Of a DNA stretch of 64,000 bases, positions 42,650-50,328 are shown piece after piece. Position 1 is the first letter of the stretch, and every line of letters begins with the position of its first letter. The stretch is from positions 1-64,000 of IMG/VR virus record IMGVR_UViG_3300045747_000167; one strand, given 5' to 3'. The position numbers and the translations under genes were made by a program. The DNA is from a virus. The notes beneath the pieces are model-generated. The model was not told where the DNA came from, ran no database searches, and saw only the letters and a list, made by a program, of their open reading frames with translations.

Positions 42650-42880
42650 CTATGAAGATTGCTCTCTAGACTGGTTTTGTGGGGGAGCCGCGGGGCAGCT
42701 CTTGAATCTGAAGCCCAGGATCAGCCCCACCTCACCGCGCAGCACCGGCTCCGGCTCGCCGCGCCGCGCACGGAAGCGCGCCAGGCTCTGCTGGTAGCGC
42801 CACTCGTCTCGCGGGCTGAGGCGGCCCAAGCCCATCGGCGGGCCGCCCGGGTCGCGCATGCGGAAGTGGTGGTGCTTCAT
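42650..42880 (-). CDS. Small basic hypothetical protein
   Basis: The 76-residue product (MKHHHFRMRDPGGPPMGLGRLSPRDEWRYQQSLARFRARRGEPEPVLRGEV) is Arg/Pro-rich. It was not recognised. The ATG overlaps the upstream stop. The stop lies 10 bases from attP. The first residues include a run of His that may bind metal. Confidence 0.5.
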   Translation of the reverse strand: MKHHHFRMRDPGGPPMGLGRLSPRDEWRYQQSLARFRARRGEPEPVLRGEVGLILGFRFKSCPAAPPQNQSREQSS

Positions 42881-43170
42881 GGCCTGATCTCGATCTTGAT
42901 GGCTGCCGGAACCCTGGCCCACAGGTAGCGCTTCTTCCCGGTGCTGGTGGTCGACGCGAAGAAGACGGTCCACCCAGCCTTGCGCAGCTTGCGCGCGCGC
43001 CGGGAGCACACCGTGCGCCCATCGCACATGACCTTCATGCAGTGCTCGTACATCCGCTGCTGGTACGGCTGCAGCATCAGCTTGCTGTCGGCCACGAACC
43101 TGGTGTTCAGGTCCAGCAGCTTCCCGGCGGCCAGGACCATCTTCAGGTTGATCTCTTGGGCTGTGCTCAT
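42877..43170 (-). CDS. Hypothetical protein
   Basis: The 97-residue product has an N-terminal helix (INLKMVLAAGKLLDLNTRFVADSKLMLQPYQQRMYEHCMKVM) and a basic C-terminal part (RRARKLRKAGWTVFFASTTSTGKKRYLWARVPAAIKIEIRP) that could bind nucleic acid. It was not recognised. It overlaps both neighbours by a few bases in the leftward operon. Confidence 0.55.
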   Translation of the reverse strand: MSTAQEINLKMVLAAGKLLDLNTRFVADSKLMLQPYQQRMYEHCMKVMCDGRTVCSRRARKLRKAGWTVFFASTTSTGKKRYLWARVPAAIKIEIRP

Positions 43171-43568
43171 GGCTTCACCACGAAGTCGGGCAGCTTGGTC
43201 GCATGGAAGTCCAGCACCAGCTTGCTCAGCCGGTCCACCTCGCGCAGCGCCATGTAGGCCAGCACGGTGTACTTGTCCTCGCCGGTGAGGCCTTCGCGCC
43301 TGGAGAGATCGAGGATCCGTCGGGCCACGTTCGCCGACGGCGGAGGCAGTCCGAACTGACCCTGCTCGCCCCAGCCTTCCGAACAGCCGCGGTAGGTCAG
43401 CTCGTCCAGCTCGATCCGCATCTGGTTGGTGGTGCGCTCGCGGTCGGCCATGAAGATGGTCGGGCCCTGGTTCTGGCGCTGCCGTTCGCGGATCATGTTG
43501 AAGTCCATGGCCGTCTGCCCTCCGATGTGGGCCAGCTTCTCGGGCGGCCATTTGAAGTCGTCGCTCAT
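43167..43568 (-). CDS. Hypothetical protein
   Basis: The 133-residue product (MSDDFKWPPEKLAHIGGQTAMDFNMIRERQRQNQGPTIFM, then MRIELDELTYRGCSEGWGEQ) was not recognised. It has a helical N-terminus, a central Gly/Pro-rich part and helical repeats at the end (NVARRILDLSRREGLTGEDKYTVLAYMALREVDRLSKLVLDF). Translational overlaps with neighbours indicate operon membership. Confidence 0.58.
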   Translation of the reverse strand: MSDDFKWPPEKLAHIGGQTAMDFNMIRERQRQNQGPTIFMADRERTTNQMRIELDELTYRGCSEGWGEQGQFGLPPPSANVARRILDLSRREGLTGEDKYTVLAYMALREVDRLSKLVLDFHATKLPDFVVKP

Positions 43569-43789
43569 AGTCCGAACCTTTCCTTGATGGCATTGCAGAC
43601 CATATCGTTGGGGCTTTCGAACATTGGTATCGAGAGGTCATCCATTGCTTCGATCATCCCGATGATCTCGGCCGCCACCAGCTTGGCTACCTGGTCGTAG
43701 ACCCTGGCCAGCATCTCGGCCTCGTCCTGCCGCGCCGGGCTCGACTCGGCCTCCAGCTTGGCGCGGGTGATGTCGATCGGGTGGTCCAT
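43565..43789 (-). CDS. Hypothetical protein
   Basis: The 74-residue product (ITRAKLEAESSPARQDEAEMLARVYDQVAKLVAAEIIGMIEAMDDLSIPMFESPNDMVCNAIKERFGL) is almost fully helical and acidic. It was not recognised. The ATG overlaps the previous stop (TGATG). Confidence 0.55.
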   Translation of the reverse strand: MDHPIDITRAKLEAESSPARQDEAEMLARVYDQVAKLVAAEIIGMIEAMDDLSIPMFESPNDMVCNAIKERFGL

Positions 43790-44232
43790 CAGAGCCCCCT
43801 CTCGTGCTGTGCGCGGGCACGCATCCGGCGCAGCTGGCGCGCCACGTACGAGCGACCCCTCTGGTCAAAGAGGTCGCGCTTATCGAAATCGATCCCGAGA
43901 CTCACCGGCGCCACGAAGCGCGCAGTGATGGTGCCGCTGCCATCGAAGGAGTTCGGCGTCACCAGATGCATATCCGGCGGGTCGAACGTCATGCAGGATG
44001 CGATGTACGTCCGATAACAGATGCGCCGGCTGATCGGATCCTCGAACTTCTTGTGGCTCACGCGGGTATTGGTGCGCCGCTTGCGCTCGTCCAGCGCGCC
44101 CAGCTTGGCAGCCCGCCGGTCGGACAGCAGGAAATCGATCGCCAGCTCGGGGCGCGTCTTCTTGTAGCGCGCGGTGGCCAGCCGGACCAGCTCGCGCGTC
44201 TCGCTGTCGGGGAGGAAGAGGTGGTTGATCAC
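43789..44232 (-). CDS. Hypothetical protein next to integrase
   Basis: The 147-residue product is basic with alternating helix and strand (RELVRLATARYKKTRPELAIDFLLSDRRAAKLGALDERKRRTN). A beta-rich part follows (SGTITARFVAPVSLGIDFDKRDLFDQRGRSYVARQLRRMRARAQ). It was not recognised. The GTG start follows CAGGAGGCAGTC and overlaps the integrase stop (GTGA). Confidence 0.58.
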   Translation of the reverse strand: MINHLFLPDSETRELVRLATARYKKTRPELAIDFLLSDRRAAKLGALDERKRRTNTRVSHKKFEDPISRRICYRTYIASCMTFDPPDMHLVTPNSFDGSGTITARFVAPVSLGIDFDKRDLFDQRGRSYVARQLRRMRARAQHERGL

Positions 44233-45467
44233 GACTGCCTCCTGATTGGTGACGCGGCCTGCCCCGCCGATGTGCAGGATTTGGAGGCGTTCGATTTGTC
44301 CGCGTCGTTGACCTTGGTAGATGCCGCGATCCAGGCCTCCAGGCCGGCGACCTCTCGGTCGTCCTGGTCTCCCTTCACCCAGCGGGCATAGGTCGAGTGG
44401 AAGATCTCCACGCTGTGCCCCATCTGCCCGGCGCACCAGGCCGCCGTGCGCCCTGCCATCAGCATCATGGTGGCGAAGGTATGGCGGGCGTGGTTCGGGG
44501 CCCTGTAGCGGATCCCCAGGCGCTTCAGGCAGGGTGTCCAGTAGCTGCGCCGGAACGCGCGCTCCTCGAGCCATGCCGTGCCGTAGCGCGGGTCCAGCCA
44601 GACGTGCTCGCCGGCCAGCTTGGTGTGCTTGGCCTGCCGCTGCAGGGCCGCCAGCGACCGGCTGTTCAGGCGCACGTCGCGCGACACGCCAGTCTTGGTC
44701 TTGGCCTTGTCGACGCCGCGCACGATGGCCTCGTGGATGCGCTGGTAGCCGCTGTTGAAGTCGATCGAGCCCCAGCGCAGGCCCGCCATCTCGGACGTCC
44801 GCACGCCGCTGTAGAAGCGCCACTCGACCATGTTGGCCACGGCCTCGGGGCAGTGCGTACGCATGTCGGCGATGATGGCCTCGGCCTCCTGCATCGAGAA
44901 CGGGTCGGGCGGCTCGCGCTGCCAGCTGGCGCGCGGGATCTTGGATGCCGGGTTGTCCTTCAGCGTGCCGTCGGTGACCGCCAGCTGCAGCGCCTCGCGC
45001 AGCACGCTGACGTAGTTGTTGATCGTCTTGCCGGACAGGCTGGCGCGCGCGCCGAGGGCGAGTAGGAAGTGGCTGTGCTTCAGCCCCCGCACCGGGCGGT
45101 CGCCGAGCAGCCCGCCGTCGACCGCGGAGCCCTTCCAGAACTTGATCGCCGAGGTGTAGCCGGCGCGCGTCGAGTGCTCGATGCGCTGCGTGCTGAGCCA
45201 GGTGTCCAGCTGCCGGCCCAGCGTCAGCTCGACGCCGGTGGTGGCATCGTCGCCCGAGGGGAAGTGCTCCGCGTAGCTGAAGGTGCCGAGGCGGATCATC
45301 TCCTTCACATCGTGCGAGAAGCGCTCGGCCCAGCGGATGTTCGCCGGCGTCGGCGCCATCGGCCTGCCGTTCGTCATGAGCACCGGGCGGCGGCGCTTCC
45401 CCTCGAACAGGAAGTCCAGACGCATGCTGTACTTCCTGACCTCGACCCCAGAACCTGACCTGCCCAT
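44229..45467 (-). CDS. int: Tyrosine integrase
   Basis: The 412-residue product is a phage-type tyrosine recombinase that joins attP to the host tRNA-His site. The N-terminal 70 residues (VEVRKYSMRLDFLFEGKRRRPVLMTNGRPMAPTPANIRWAERFSHDVKEMIRLGTFSYAEHFP) match the DUF3596 arm-binding domain. A SAM-like core-binding domain follows (about 80-180). The catalytic domain has Arg223 in SGVRTSEMAGLRW, Lys in KTKTGVSRD, Arg328-His329 in NHARHTFA, His351 in MGHSVEIFHSTYARW and nucleophile Tyr360. GGAGG precedes the ATG. The C-terminus overlaps the next start. Confidence 0.92.
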   Translation of the reverse strand: MGRSGSGVEVRKYSMRLDFLFEGKRRRPVLMTNGRPMAPTPANIRWAERFSHDVKEMIRLGTFSYAEHFPSGDDATTGVELTLGRQLDTWLSTQRIEHSTRAGYTSAIKFWKGSAVDGGLLGDRPVRGLKHSHFLLALGARASLSGKTINNYVSVLREALQLAVTDGTLKDNPASKIPRASWQREPPDPFSMQEAEAIIADMRTHCPEAVANMVEWRFYSGVRTSEMAGLRWGSIDFNSGYQRIHEAIVRGVDKAKTKTGVSRDVRLNSRSLAALQRQAKHTKLAGEHVWLDPRYGTAWLEERAFRRSYWTPCLKRLGIRYRAPNHARHTFATMMLMAGRTAAWCAGQMGHSVEIFHSTYARWVKGDQDDREVAGLEAWIAASTKVNDADKSNASKSCTSAGQAASPIRRQS

Positions 45468-45510
45468 GGCGCCTCCGTGTATGCAGATTTGCATTCTACA
45501 GGCACACCAC

Positions 45511-45693
45511 TTACTTGGCAAGCACCCAGTTCTGCACACCTCGTAAATCGATCCAGATCTGCCCGCTGGGGTCGCGGTGAAATTGCCTACCGTCGACCCA
45601 CTGACCGCGGTAGATCTTGCCTTCAATGGCGCGCTTCGTCAGCCCGAGCAGCTCGACGGCGCGCTTGATGGTGACGAGGTTGTCGAGGCTCAC
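45511..45693 (-). CDS. xis: Excisionase-like protein
   Basis: The 60-residue product (NLVTIKRAVELLGLTKRAIEGKIYRGQWVDGRQFHRDPSGQIWIDLRGVQNWV) is typical of small winged-helix excisionases that direct the integrase to excise the prophage. A helix-turn-helix covers about residues 7-30. GTG start; it sits just upstream (in transcription) of int, the usual order. The start overlaps the previous stop. Confidence 0.82.
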   Translation of the reverse strand: MSLDNLVTIKRAVELLGLTKRAIEGKIYRGQWVDGRQFHRDPSGQIWIDLRGVQNWVLAK

Positions 45694-46022
45694 TTGGCAC
45701 CAGCGAGGCGCACCGCCAGCCCATGCAGGCGCGCGTTGAACCACCGGCGCAAGGCGTACTGGCGCAGGATCGAGACCGCGGTGAAGCACCACCCGAGCCA
45801 GAAGTTCGAGCCCATCGACAGGTGGCCGCCTGGCATGGCCAATGGGATGAGCAGCAGGTTGAAGCAGTAGTTCAGAGAGAACCCGACAACCAGGTTCGCC
45901 CACGCCTCCAGGATGGCGCTGCGCGGGCTTTGGCCGGGCCCTGGCGCCCTGTGGTAGGCCACCCAGGTGAATACCGCGGTGAACACCATGGATGCCAGGC
46001 CCAGGCACTCAAGAGGCGTCAC
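45690..46022 (-). CDS. Membrane protein, DUF7220-like
   Basis: The 110-residue product has three hydrophobic segments. The pattern AILEAWANLVVGFSLNYCFNLLLIPL, then GWCFTAVSILRQYALRRWFNARLHG, recalls the DUF7220 family of small phage membrane proteins. The function is unknown. GTG start. Both ends overlap neighbouring genes. Confidence 0.72.
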   Translation of the reverse strand: MTPLECLGLASMVFTAVFTWVAYHRAPGPGQSPRSAILEAWANLVVGFSLNYCFNLLLIPLAMPGGHLSMGSNFWLGWCFTAVSILRQYALRRWFNARLHGLAVRLAGAK

Positions 46023-46512
46023 GGCGCTTGTCCTTCAGGATCTCGAACAGCAGGCCCTGCGCGTTGAACAGGATGGCGCAGAGGTCTTCCTCCATCGACT
46101 GTGTCGACAGCGGGTCTTGCACCTTGTAGCCGCGGAAGCGGGTCCAGAGGTGCAGCCAGTGGCGCCACAGCCCCTTGACGTAGGTGGTCTGGGGGATGCC
46201 CTTCTGCCAGTTGTCGGAGTCGCGCACGCTGCCGTCCGGCTGCACCCGGTGGGCATTCATGTATTCACAGTACCTCTCGATCACGATGGGCGACAGGAAG
46301 CCCTCGGGGTCGTAGCGGCCGGCATCGCTGGAGCGGGTGGCGCCGGTCTCGAACTTGCGGACCTTAGCCGCATCCACTGCCTCCTTTGCGGCATCGATGC
46401 GACTGCCCAAAGCCGATGCACTCATGCAGTTCAGACGGTGGCCGCGGTACTCCGGCTCCCCGCACTCGACGCAGTGCGTACCAATCGTGGTGCACGGTGG
46501 CAGCTGGCTCAT
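46009..46512 (-). CDS. Hypothetical protein, DUF5664-like
   Basis: The 167-residue product has an N-terminal CVECGEPEYRGHRLNC zinc-ribbon-like part. The C-terminal pattern GRYDPEGFLSPIVIERYCEYMNAHRVQPDGSVRDSDNWQKGIPQTTYVKGLWRHWLHLW, then EEDLCAILFNAQGLLFEILKDKR, is shared with phage proteins related to DUF5664 (dATP/dGTP pyrophosphohydrolase-like). The catalytic activity is uncertain because the family is poorly characterised. Confidence 0.68.
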   Translation of the reverse strand: MSQLPPCTTIGTHCVECGEPEYRGHRLNCMSASALGSRIDAAKEAVDAAKVRKFETGATRSSDAGRYDPEGFLSPIVIERYCEYMNAHRVQPDGSVRDSDNWQKGIPQTTYVKGLWRHWLHLWTRFRGYKVQDPLSTQSMEEDLCAILFNAQGLLFEILKDKRRDAS

Positions 46513-46925
46513 AGCACGAAGTCCCTCAGGTCGACCATGAAGATGGGTGTCTGCGGCAGCTGCATGCCGTCGGCGTCCACCAGCGGCTTCGCGCGCTGCT
46601 TCAGCCACTGGGTGGTGAAGGCGTCGAAGGCCTGCTCGAACGTGATGTCGTGCAGCTTCGCCGTCGCAACGATGACCGCCGTCTTGTTGTAGACCACGAC
46701 GATCTCGCCGTTGGTCTCGGCTGTGCCGACGATGCACCCGTCATAGACCTTGGCGGGCTCCATGAAGGTCAACTTCTCCTGCCCGCTGGCGTGGAGCAGC
46801 AGCTGCCGCACGTCGATCGGGATGCTCGGCTCGTCGAGCATGGCCTCCTCGGCGTCGCGCTTGATCTTGTCGAGGTGCGCGACGGCGGCGTTGGCGGCCG
46901 GAGTGAGCTTGGGTGGGTTGGCCAT
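46509..46925 (-). CDS. Hypothetical protein
   Basis: The 138-residue product starts with a helical part (AANAAVAHLDKIKRDAEEAMLDEPSIPIDVRQLLLHA) followed by a beta-rich part (YDGCIVGTAETNGEIVVVYNKTAVIVATAKLHDITFEQAFDAFTTQWL). It was not recognised. The ATG overlaps the stop of the upstream membrane gene. Confidence 0.58.
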   Translation of the reverse strand: MANPPKLTPAANAAVAHLDKIKRDAEEAMLDEPSIPIDVRQLLLHASGQEKLTFMEPAKVYDGCIVGTAETNGEIVVVYNKTAVIVATAKLHDITFEQAFDAFTTQWLKQRAKPLVDADGMQLPQTPIFMVDLRDFVL

Positions 46926-47131
46926 CACCGTCTCCGCAGCAGTTCGTCCACCGAGATCGACTCGCCAGACCACAGGCGCACCGCGTTGGCGAAGAGCAGG
47001 ATGACCCACAGCAACCCGAGGGCGCCGAAGGCCCAGCCGGGAGCGCCGAAGTGGTCGAGCGCCAACCACCACAACAACCCAGTGCTGAGCGGGAGGTTCG
47101 GCGGCACGCTGCCGTGTGCGAGGTACTTCAT
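46925..47131 (-). CDS. Small membrane protein
   Basis: The 68-residue product has two hydrophobic segments at about residues 17-52 (TGLLWWLALDHFGAPGWAFGALGLLWVILLFANAV) and a charged tail (RLWSGESISVDELLRRR). It was not recognised. It overlaps both neighbouring genes by a few bases. Confidence 0.6.
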   Translation of the reverse strand: MKYLAHGSVPPNLPLSTGLLWWLALDHFGAPGWAFGALGLLWVILLFANAVRLWSGESISVDELLRRR

Positions 47132-47355
47132 TGCTTCTTGCCCTCGTGCTTGCCCTTGATGTGGGCGTGGATGAACGAGCCGAAGCTCTTGGCCTTGGCC
47201 AGCTTGCCGATCACTTCGCCCGGCACGCCGGGGTAGTGGTACAGGCCGCCGTCGTGGAAGCGGACGGCCAAGGTCTTCGTATTCGCGTCGTAGCCGTAGC
47301 TGTGGACATTGGACGAGGTGACCTCGGTCATCGGGATGGCTGTCTTCTCGGCCAC
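47128..47355 (-). CDS. KTSC-domain protein
   Basis: The 75-residue product matches the KTSC domain named after the C-terminus of some lysyl-tRNA synthetases: VTSSNVHSYGYDANTKTLAVRFHDGGLYHYPGVPGEVIGKLAKAKSFGSFIHAHIKG. The domain is a small fold of uncertain function common in phages and plasmids. GTG start after AGGAGGCCAT. Confidence 0.85.
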   Translation of the reverse strand: MAEKTAIPMTEVTSSNVHSYGYDANTKTLAVRFHDGGLYHYPGVPGEVIGKLAKAKSFGSFIHAHIKGKHEGKKQ

Positions 47356-47459
47356 ATGGCCTCCTTGTTGGGCGGGGGTCAGGCAAGCCGCCTGGTTGTC
47401 GCTTGGTCAGCCGGATACGTCAGTGACCCGGCAGAACTCTCCTGACCCCCATTGAGTGG

Positions 47460-47804
47460 TCAGGCCGGGACGTGGGCCCAGTCATCGGCCAGGATGTCTT
47501 CGGTCAGCGGCACGAAGACCTCGACGCTGCCGTCTTCCTCGAACATGACGAACTCGGGCTTGTTCAGCACGCCCAGGTCGCCGAGGCCGAGCAGCTTGAT
47601 GTAGGTGTTCTCGACCCAGTCGTAGCGGGACACGGCCTCGCCGGCCTTGAGCAGCTCCAGCGCCTCGCCGAAGGTCTTGTCGCACGGCACGGTGATCGGC
47701 ACAGTGATCGCCTTGGGTTGCTGCTGGAAGCCGCACGATGCGCTGCAGCCGTCGGTCTCGCAGTTTTCGGCCGCGAAGGGGTCTTTGACGTAGGTCGGTT
47801 TCAT
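47460..47804 (-). CDS. DUF2829 (Tad2-like) protein, candidate anti-Thoeris
   Basis: The 114-residue product has FGEALELLKAGEAVSRYDWVENTYIKLL, then PEFVMFEEDGSVEVFVPLTEDILADDWAHV. This is the pattern of DUF2829: F--AL--LK-G--V-R--W and a terminal D-ILA-DW. DUF2829 includes Tad2, which sequesters the signalling nucleotide of the Thoeris defence system. The Cys-rich N-terminal extension (CETDGCSASC) is not part of the known core. Tad2 activity is an inference; the family also has members of unknown function. GAGGAAACAG precedes the ATG. Confidence 0.78.
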   Translation of the reverse strand: MKPTYVKDPFAAENCETDGCSASCGFQQQPKAITVPITVPCDKTFGEALELLKAGEAVSRYDWVENTYIKLLGLGDLGVLNKPEFVMFEEDGSVEVFVPLTEDILADDWAHVPA

Positions 47805-47828
47805 CTGTTTCCTCGTGAGTGAAAGTGT

Positions 47829-47904
47829 GGCAAAGGAGGGGACTCGAACCCCCGTCACGCCGGTTTACAACGCCTGCGTGGTCCTACCTCTAGACGACCC
47901 CCGC
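47829..47904 (-). tRNA. tRNA-like element with elongated anticodon arm
   Basis: Read leftward from 47904, the acceptor GCGGGGG pairs with CCTTTGC (three G-U pairs). A Glu-type D-arm follows (GTC-TAGAGGTAG-GAC), and a canonical T-arm GGGGG-TTCGAGT-CCCCT is present. The middle arm is abnormal: CACGCAGG pairs with CCGGCGTG (one A/G mismatch) around a 9-base loop CGTTGTAAA, and only two bases remain for the variable loop. If C and A close the loop, the anticodon would be TGT (Thr). CCA is not encoded. It may be a pseudo-tRNA or a noncanonical one. Confidence 0.55.
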
Positions 47905-47912
47905 CGTTGAAA

Positions 47913-48779
47913 TCAGCTGCAGCTGCCCAGGCGCACCGGGATGCCGCCGAGGCCTTCCTTGACCTTGTCCAGCAGCGCGGTGGCGGCCAGCTCGAACACG
48001 ACGTCGGCGCGCACCAGCTCGTACCAGAACACGACCTTGCTGTTCGACACGCGGTACTTCAGGCGCGCCACGATCGGCCACGCCGGCACCGGCTCGTCGG
48101 CCTTGTGCAGGGCCCAGAAGACCGGGATGCCGATCTGGAACTTGCTGAAGACCTTCATGCGCTCGACGGTCTCGGGCTTGTCGCTGTCGACGAACTCGAG
48201 CGTCACGCCGCCGGACTGCGTGTTGATCTTCGACTTGTAGGTCTTGTCGGCATTGGCCTCGAACGCGGTGGCCATCGTCAGGATGTCCAGGCTCGACGGG
48301 TAGCCGCTGCCATCGCCGCCGGCCACGTCCTTCTCGTTGTTCTCCAGGAACAGCGCGAAGTCGGCCTGGGACTGCGGCGTGCCGTCCTGCTTGTACCAGA
48401 CCTGCCACTCGTGGCTGGTCTTGGGCGTGTAGACGGCGCGCTTCTGGCGCCAGCCGGCCGAGTCGACGGTGTGGTCGTCGAACACCGCGGTGAATCCCAG
48501 CTTGCCGGCGGCCGGGTCGAACTCGGCCCAGACGTCGGTGCGGCCGCTGTTGTGCGCCAGGACGTAGGCGATGAAGCTGTCGGCGTCGCTGAAGCTGGCG
48601 GTGGTCTTGGCGCGCCGCGGGTTGTCGAGGTGGCCCTCGGTGTCGATGGTCTTCAGCTCGGTTCCACGGGGCACTGCCACGTAGTGAATCGAGCCGCCCG
48701 CGGTGACTTCCAGCTCCAGGGGCACATGCGCCGTGGGCAGGTTGTCGATGATCGCTTGCGCGATGTTGTCGTGATCCAA
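47913..48779 (-). CDS. YfdQ-like protein (DUF2303)
   Basis: The 288-residue product matches DUF2303, named YfdQ in E. coli prophage CPS-53: RAKTTASFSDADSFIAYVLAHN, then AEFDPAAGKLGFTAVFDDH, SHEWQVWYKQDG, FALFLENNEKDV, VTLEFVDSDKPETVERMKVFSKFQIGIPVFW. The function is unknown; it often accompanies phage recombination genes. TTG start after GGAGATCACC. The tRNA-like element begins directly after its stop. Confidence 0.85.
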   Translation of the reverse strand: MDHDNIAQAIIDNLPTAHVPLELEVTAGGSIHYVAVPRGTELKTIDTEGHLDNPRRAKTTASFSDADSFIAYVLAHNSGRTDVWAEFDPAAGKLGFTAVFDDHTVDSAGWRQKRAVYTPKTSHEWQVWYKQDGTPQSQADFALFLENNEKDVAGGDGSGYPSSLDILTMATAFEANADKTYKSKINTQSGGVTLEFVDSDKPETVERMKVFSKFQIGIPVFWALHKADEPVPAWPIVARLKYRVSNSKVVFWYELVRADVVFELAATALLDKVKEGLGGIPVRLGSCS

Positions 48780-48807
48780 GGTGATCTCCGTGTGGTGATG
48801 GTGCGGG

Positions 48808-49131
48808 TCAGCCGGCGTTCAGCACGCGCGTCTGCGCGGCGACCGGCTGCAGGTCCAGCTTGCGCTGGTTCGGGTTGCTCTCGGAGAGGTTGCCCTCGAC
48901 CGTGCCCCAGAGCATGTCGGGGGCGGGCTTCTCGACCGGCGTCTTGTCGGTCACGTCGGCGGCCACCGACAGTGCGGCGCCGACCTTCTTGATGTCGATG
49001 GTCAGGGTCAGCTTGCCGGGCTTGCCGGTCTCTTCGACGGCCTTGACGATGCCGGCGAGCAGGTCGCCAGCGCGGACATTCAGGCCACCTTCTTGCAGCA
49101 GCTGCAGGGTGGCGCTCAGGGGTTTGCTCAT
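48808..49131 (-). CDS. Hypothetical protein upstream of YfdQ-like gene
   Basis: The 107-residue product (LQEGGLNVRAGDLLAGIVKAVEETGKPGKLTLTIDIKKVGAALSVAADVTDKTPVEKPAPDMLWGTVEGNLSESNPNQRKLDLQPV) is small, acidic and beta-rich. It occurs with DUF2303 genes in related phages. The function is unknown. The 148-base spacer to SSB holds no gene. Confidence 0.65.
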   Translation of the reverse strand: MSKPLSATLQLLQEGGLNVRAGDLLAGIVKAVEETGKPGKLTLTIDIKKVGAALSVAADVTDKTPVEKPAPDMLWGTVEGNLSESNPNQRKLDLQPVAAQTRVLNAG

Positions 49132-49279
49132 CTCAGTCCTCGGTGTGAATTGAAGGTGGTCGGTGGCCTGGTCTGTTTCGCTCGTAGCCCCGGCTCAGGG
49201 TGCTTCCATGTCCCCGTAGGGAACCGATGCCGCCCCACACAACCAGGGGATCTCGCGGCAATTCGGCTGCAACGTCAGA

Positions 49280-49696
49280 TCAGAAGGGAATATCGGAATC
49301 GATGTCGTCGTCGAAGTTGTTCTTGGCGGGCTTCGGCGGCGGCGCGGGGGCCGGCTTCGGGGCAGGCGCTTCTGACTTGGAGGCCGACCCGGCGAAGTCC
49401 AGGCCAGCAATGCGCGCCACCAGCTTGCTGCTGCTGGTGCCGTCCTGGCGCTCGAACGTCTCGATGTGCACGTCCTCGAGAGACACCGCGACTTGCTGGC
49501 CCTTGACCAGGTACTGCGTCAGGGCCTCGGCCTGCTTGCCCCAGAGGGCACCATCAACCCAGGTCGTGGGCCTCTTGCCGTCGGCGCCTTTGCGGCCGTA
49601 AGAAAATGCCAGCGACACGTTGGCCACAGACTGTCCATCTGCGGTGTGCCTCAGTTCGGCGTCACGGCCCACCCGGGCCAGACCAAAAGCTCTCAT
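49280..49696 (-). CDS. ssb: Single-stranded DNA-binding protein
   Basis: The 138-residue product has the OB-fold pattern of bacterial SSB: GLARVGRDAELRHTADGQSVANVSLAFSYGRK, WVDGALWGKQAEALTQYLVKGQQVAVSLEDVHIETFERQDG, KLVARIAGLDF. The tail is Pro/Ala-rich and ends in the conserved acidic DDDIDSDIPF that recruits partners. It protects single strands during replication and works with the ERF/YqaJ pair. The ATG overlaps the stop of the upstream HNH gene. Confidence 0.92.
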   Translation of the reverse strand: MRAFGLARVGRDAELRHTADGQSVANVSLAFSYGRKGADGKRPTTWVDGALWGKQAEALTQYLVKGQQVAVSLEDVHIETFERQDGTSSSKLVARIAGLDFAGSASKSEAPAPKPAPAPPPKPAKNNFDDDIDSDIPF

Positions 49697-50328
49697 GCGT
49701 TCTCCTTGCGAATACCGATTGGTGTGTTGACTGCTTGCTGTTCGGTCCAGCCGCTTCTCATGCGGCGGGCCACTGTTGACCTGTTGCTGCCCAGCAGGCG
49801 TGAGGCGGCCGACGCAGTCGCCCTCTGCCCGCTGGCATCGACGAACAGGTTGGTGGACCTGTTGCTGGCCTGCTCGATCGGCGTTGCCCAGCTGCAGTTG
49901 CCGGGTTCGTAGTTGCCGTTGTTGTTCTCCCGTTCGATGGACATGCCATCCGGTCTTGGGCCCATGTCGCTCAGGAAGTTCTCGTACGAGTGCCAACGCT
50001 CGCAAACCGTGATCCCTCGGCCGCCGTAGCGGTGCCACTTGTGGTGCTGCGGGTTCTCGCACCGCTGCAGCATTGCGTGCCACGCCTTGTATGGGGCCGT
50101 GCTGGATGCGCCATGCTTCTTGTTGACCTGGCCTGCAACCTCGCGCGCCAGGCACCCACAGGACGACGTTGCTCCGCTCTTCAGTGACTGGGCCAAGACC
50201 AATGACGATTGGCCGCAATCGCACCGGCAGGCCCACTTGGCGTTGCCTCGCGCGTCGCTCCCGTCTCTAGCGGTCACGACCAAGCGCCCGAACCTGACGC
50301 CTGAGAGGTCTGCGGCCTGCCCTGGCAT
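49693..50328 (-). CDS. HNH-type homing endonuclease-like protein
   Basis: The 211-residue product has a zinc-ribbon-like N-terminus (KWACRCDCG, SSCGCLA). A nuclease-type core follows (RYGGRGITVCERWHSYENFLSDMGPRPDGMSIERENNNGNYEPGNCSWAT, EQASNRSTN), and a helix-turn-helix-like C-terminus ends it (TASAASRLLGSNRSTVARRM). This arrangement is common in freestanding phage homing-type nucleases. It is inserted between SSB and the gene at 50328. The start overlaps the upstream stop (TGATG). Confidence 0.75.
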   Translation of the reverse strand: MPGQAADLSGVRFGRLVVTARDGSDARGNAKWACRCDCGQSSLVLAQSLKSGATSSCGCLAREVAGQVNKKHGASSTAPYKAWHAMLQRCENPQHHKWHRYGGRGITVCERWHSYENFLSDMGPRPDGMSIERENNNGNYEPGNCSWATPIEQASNRSTNLFVDASGQRATASAASRLLGSNRSTVARRMRSGWTEQQAVNTPIGIRKENA

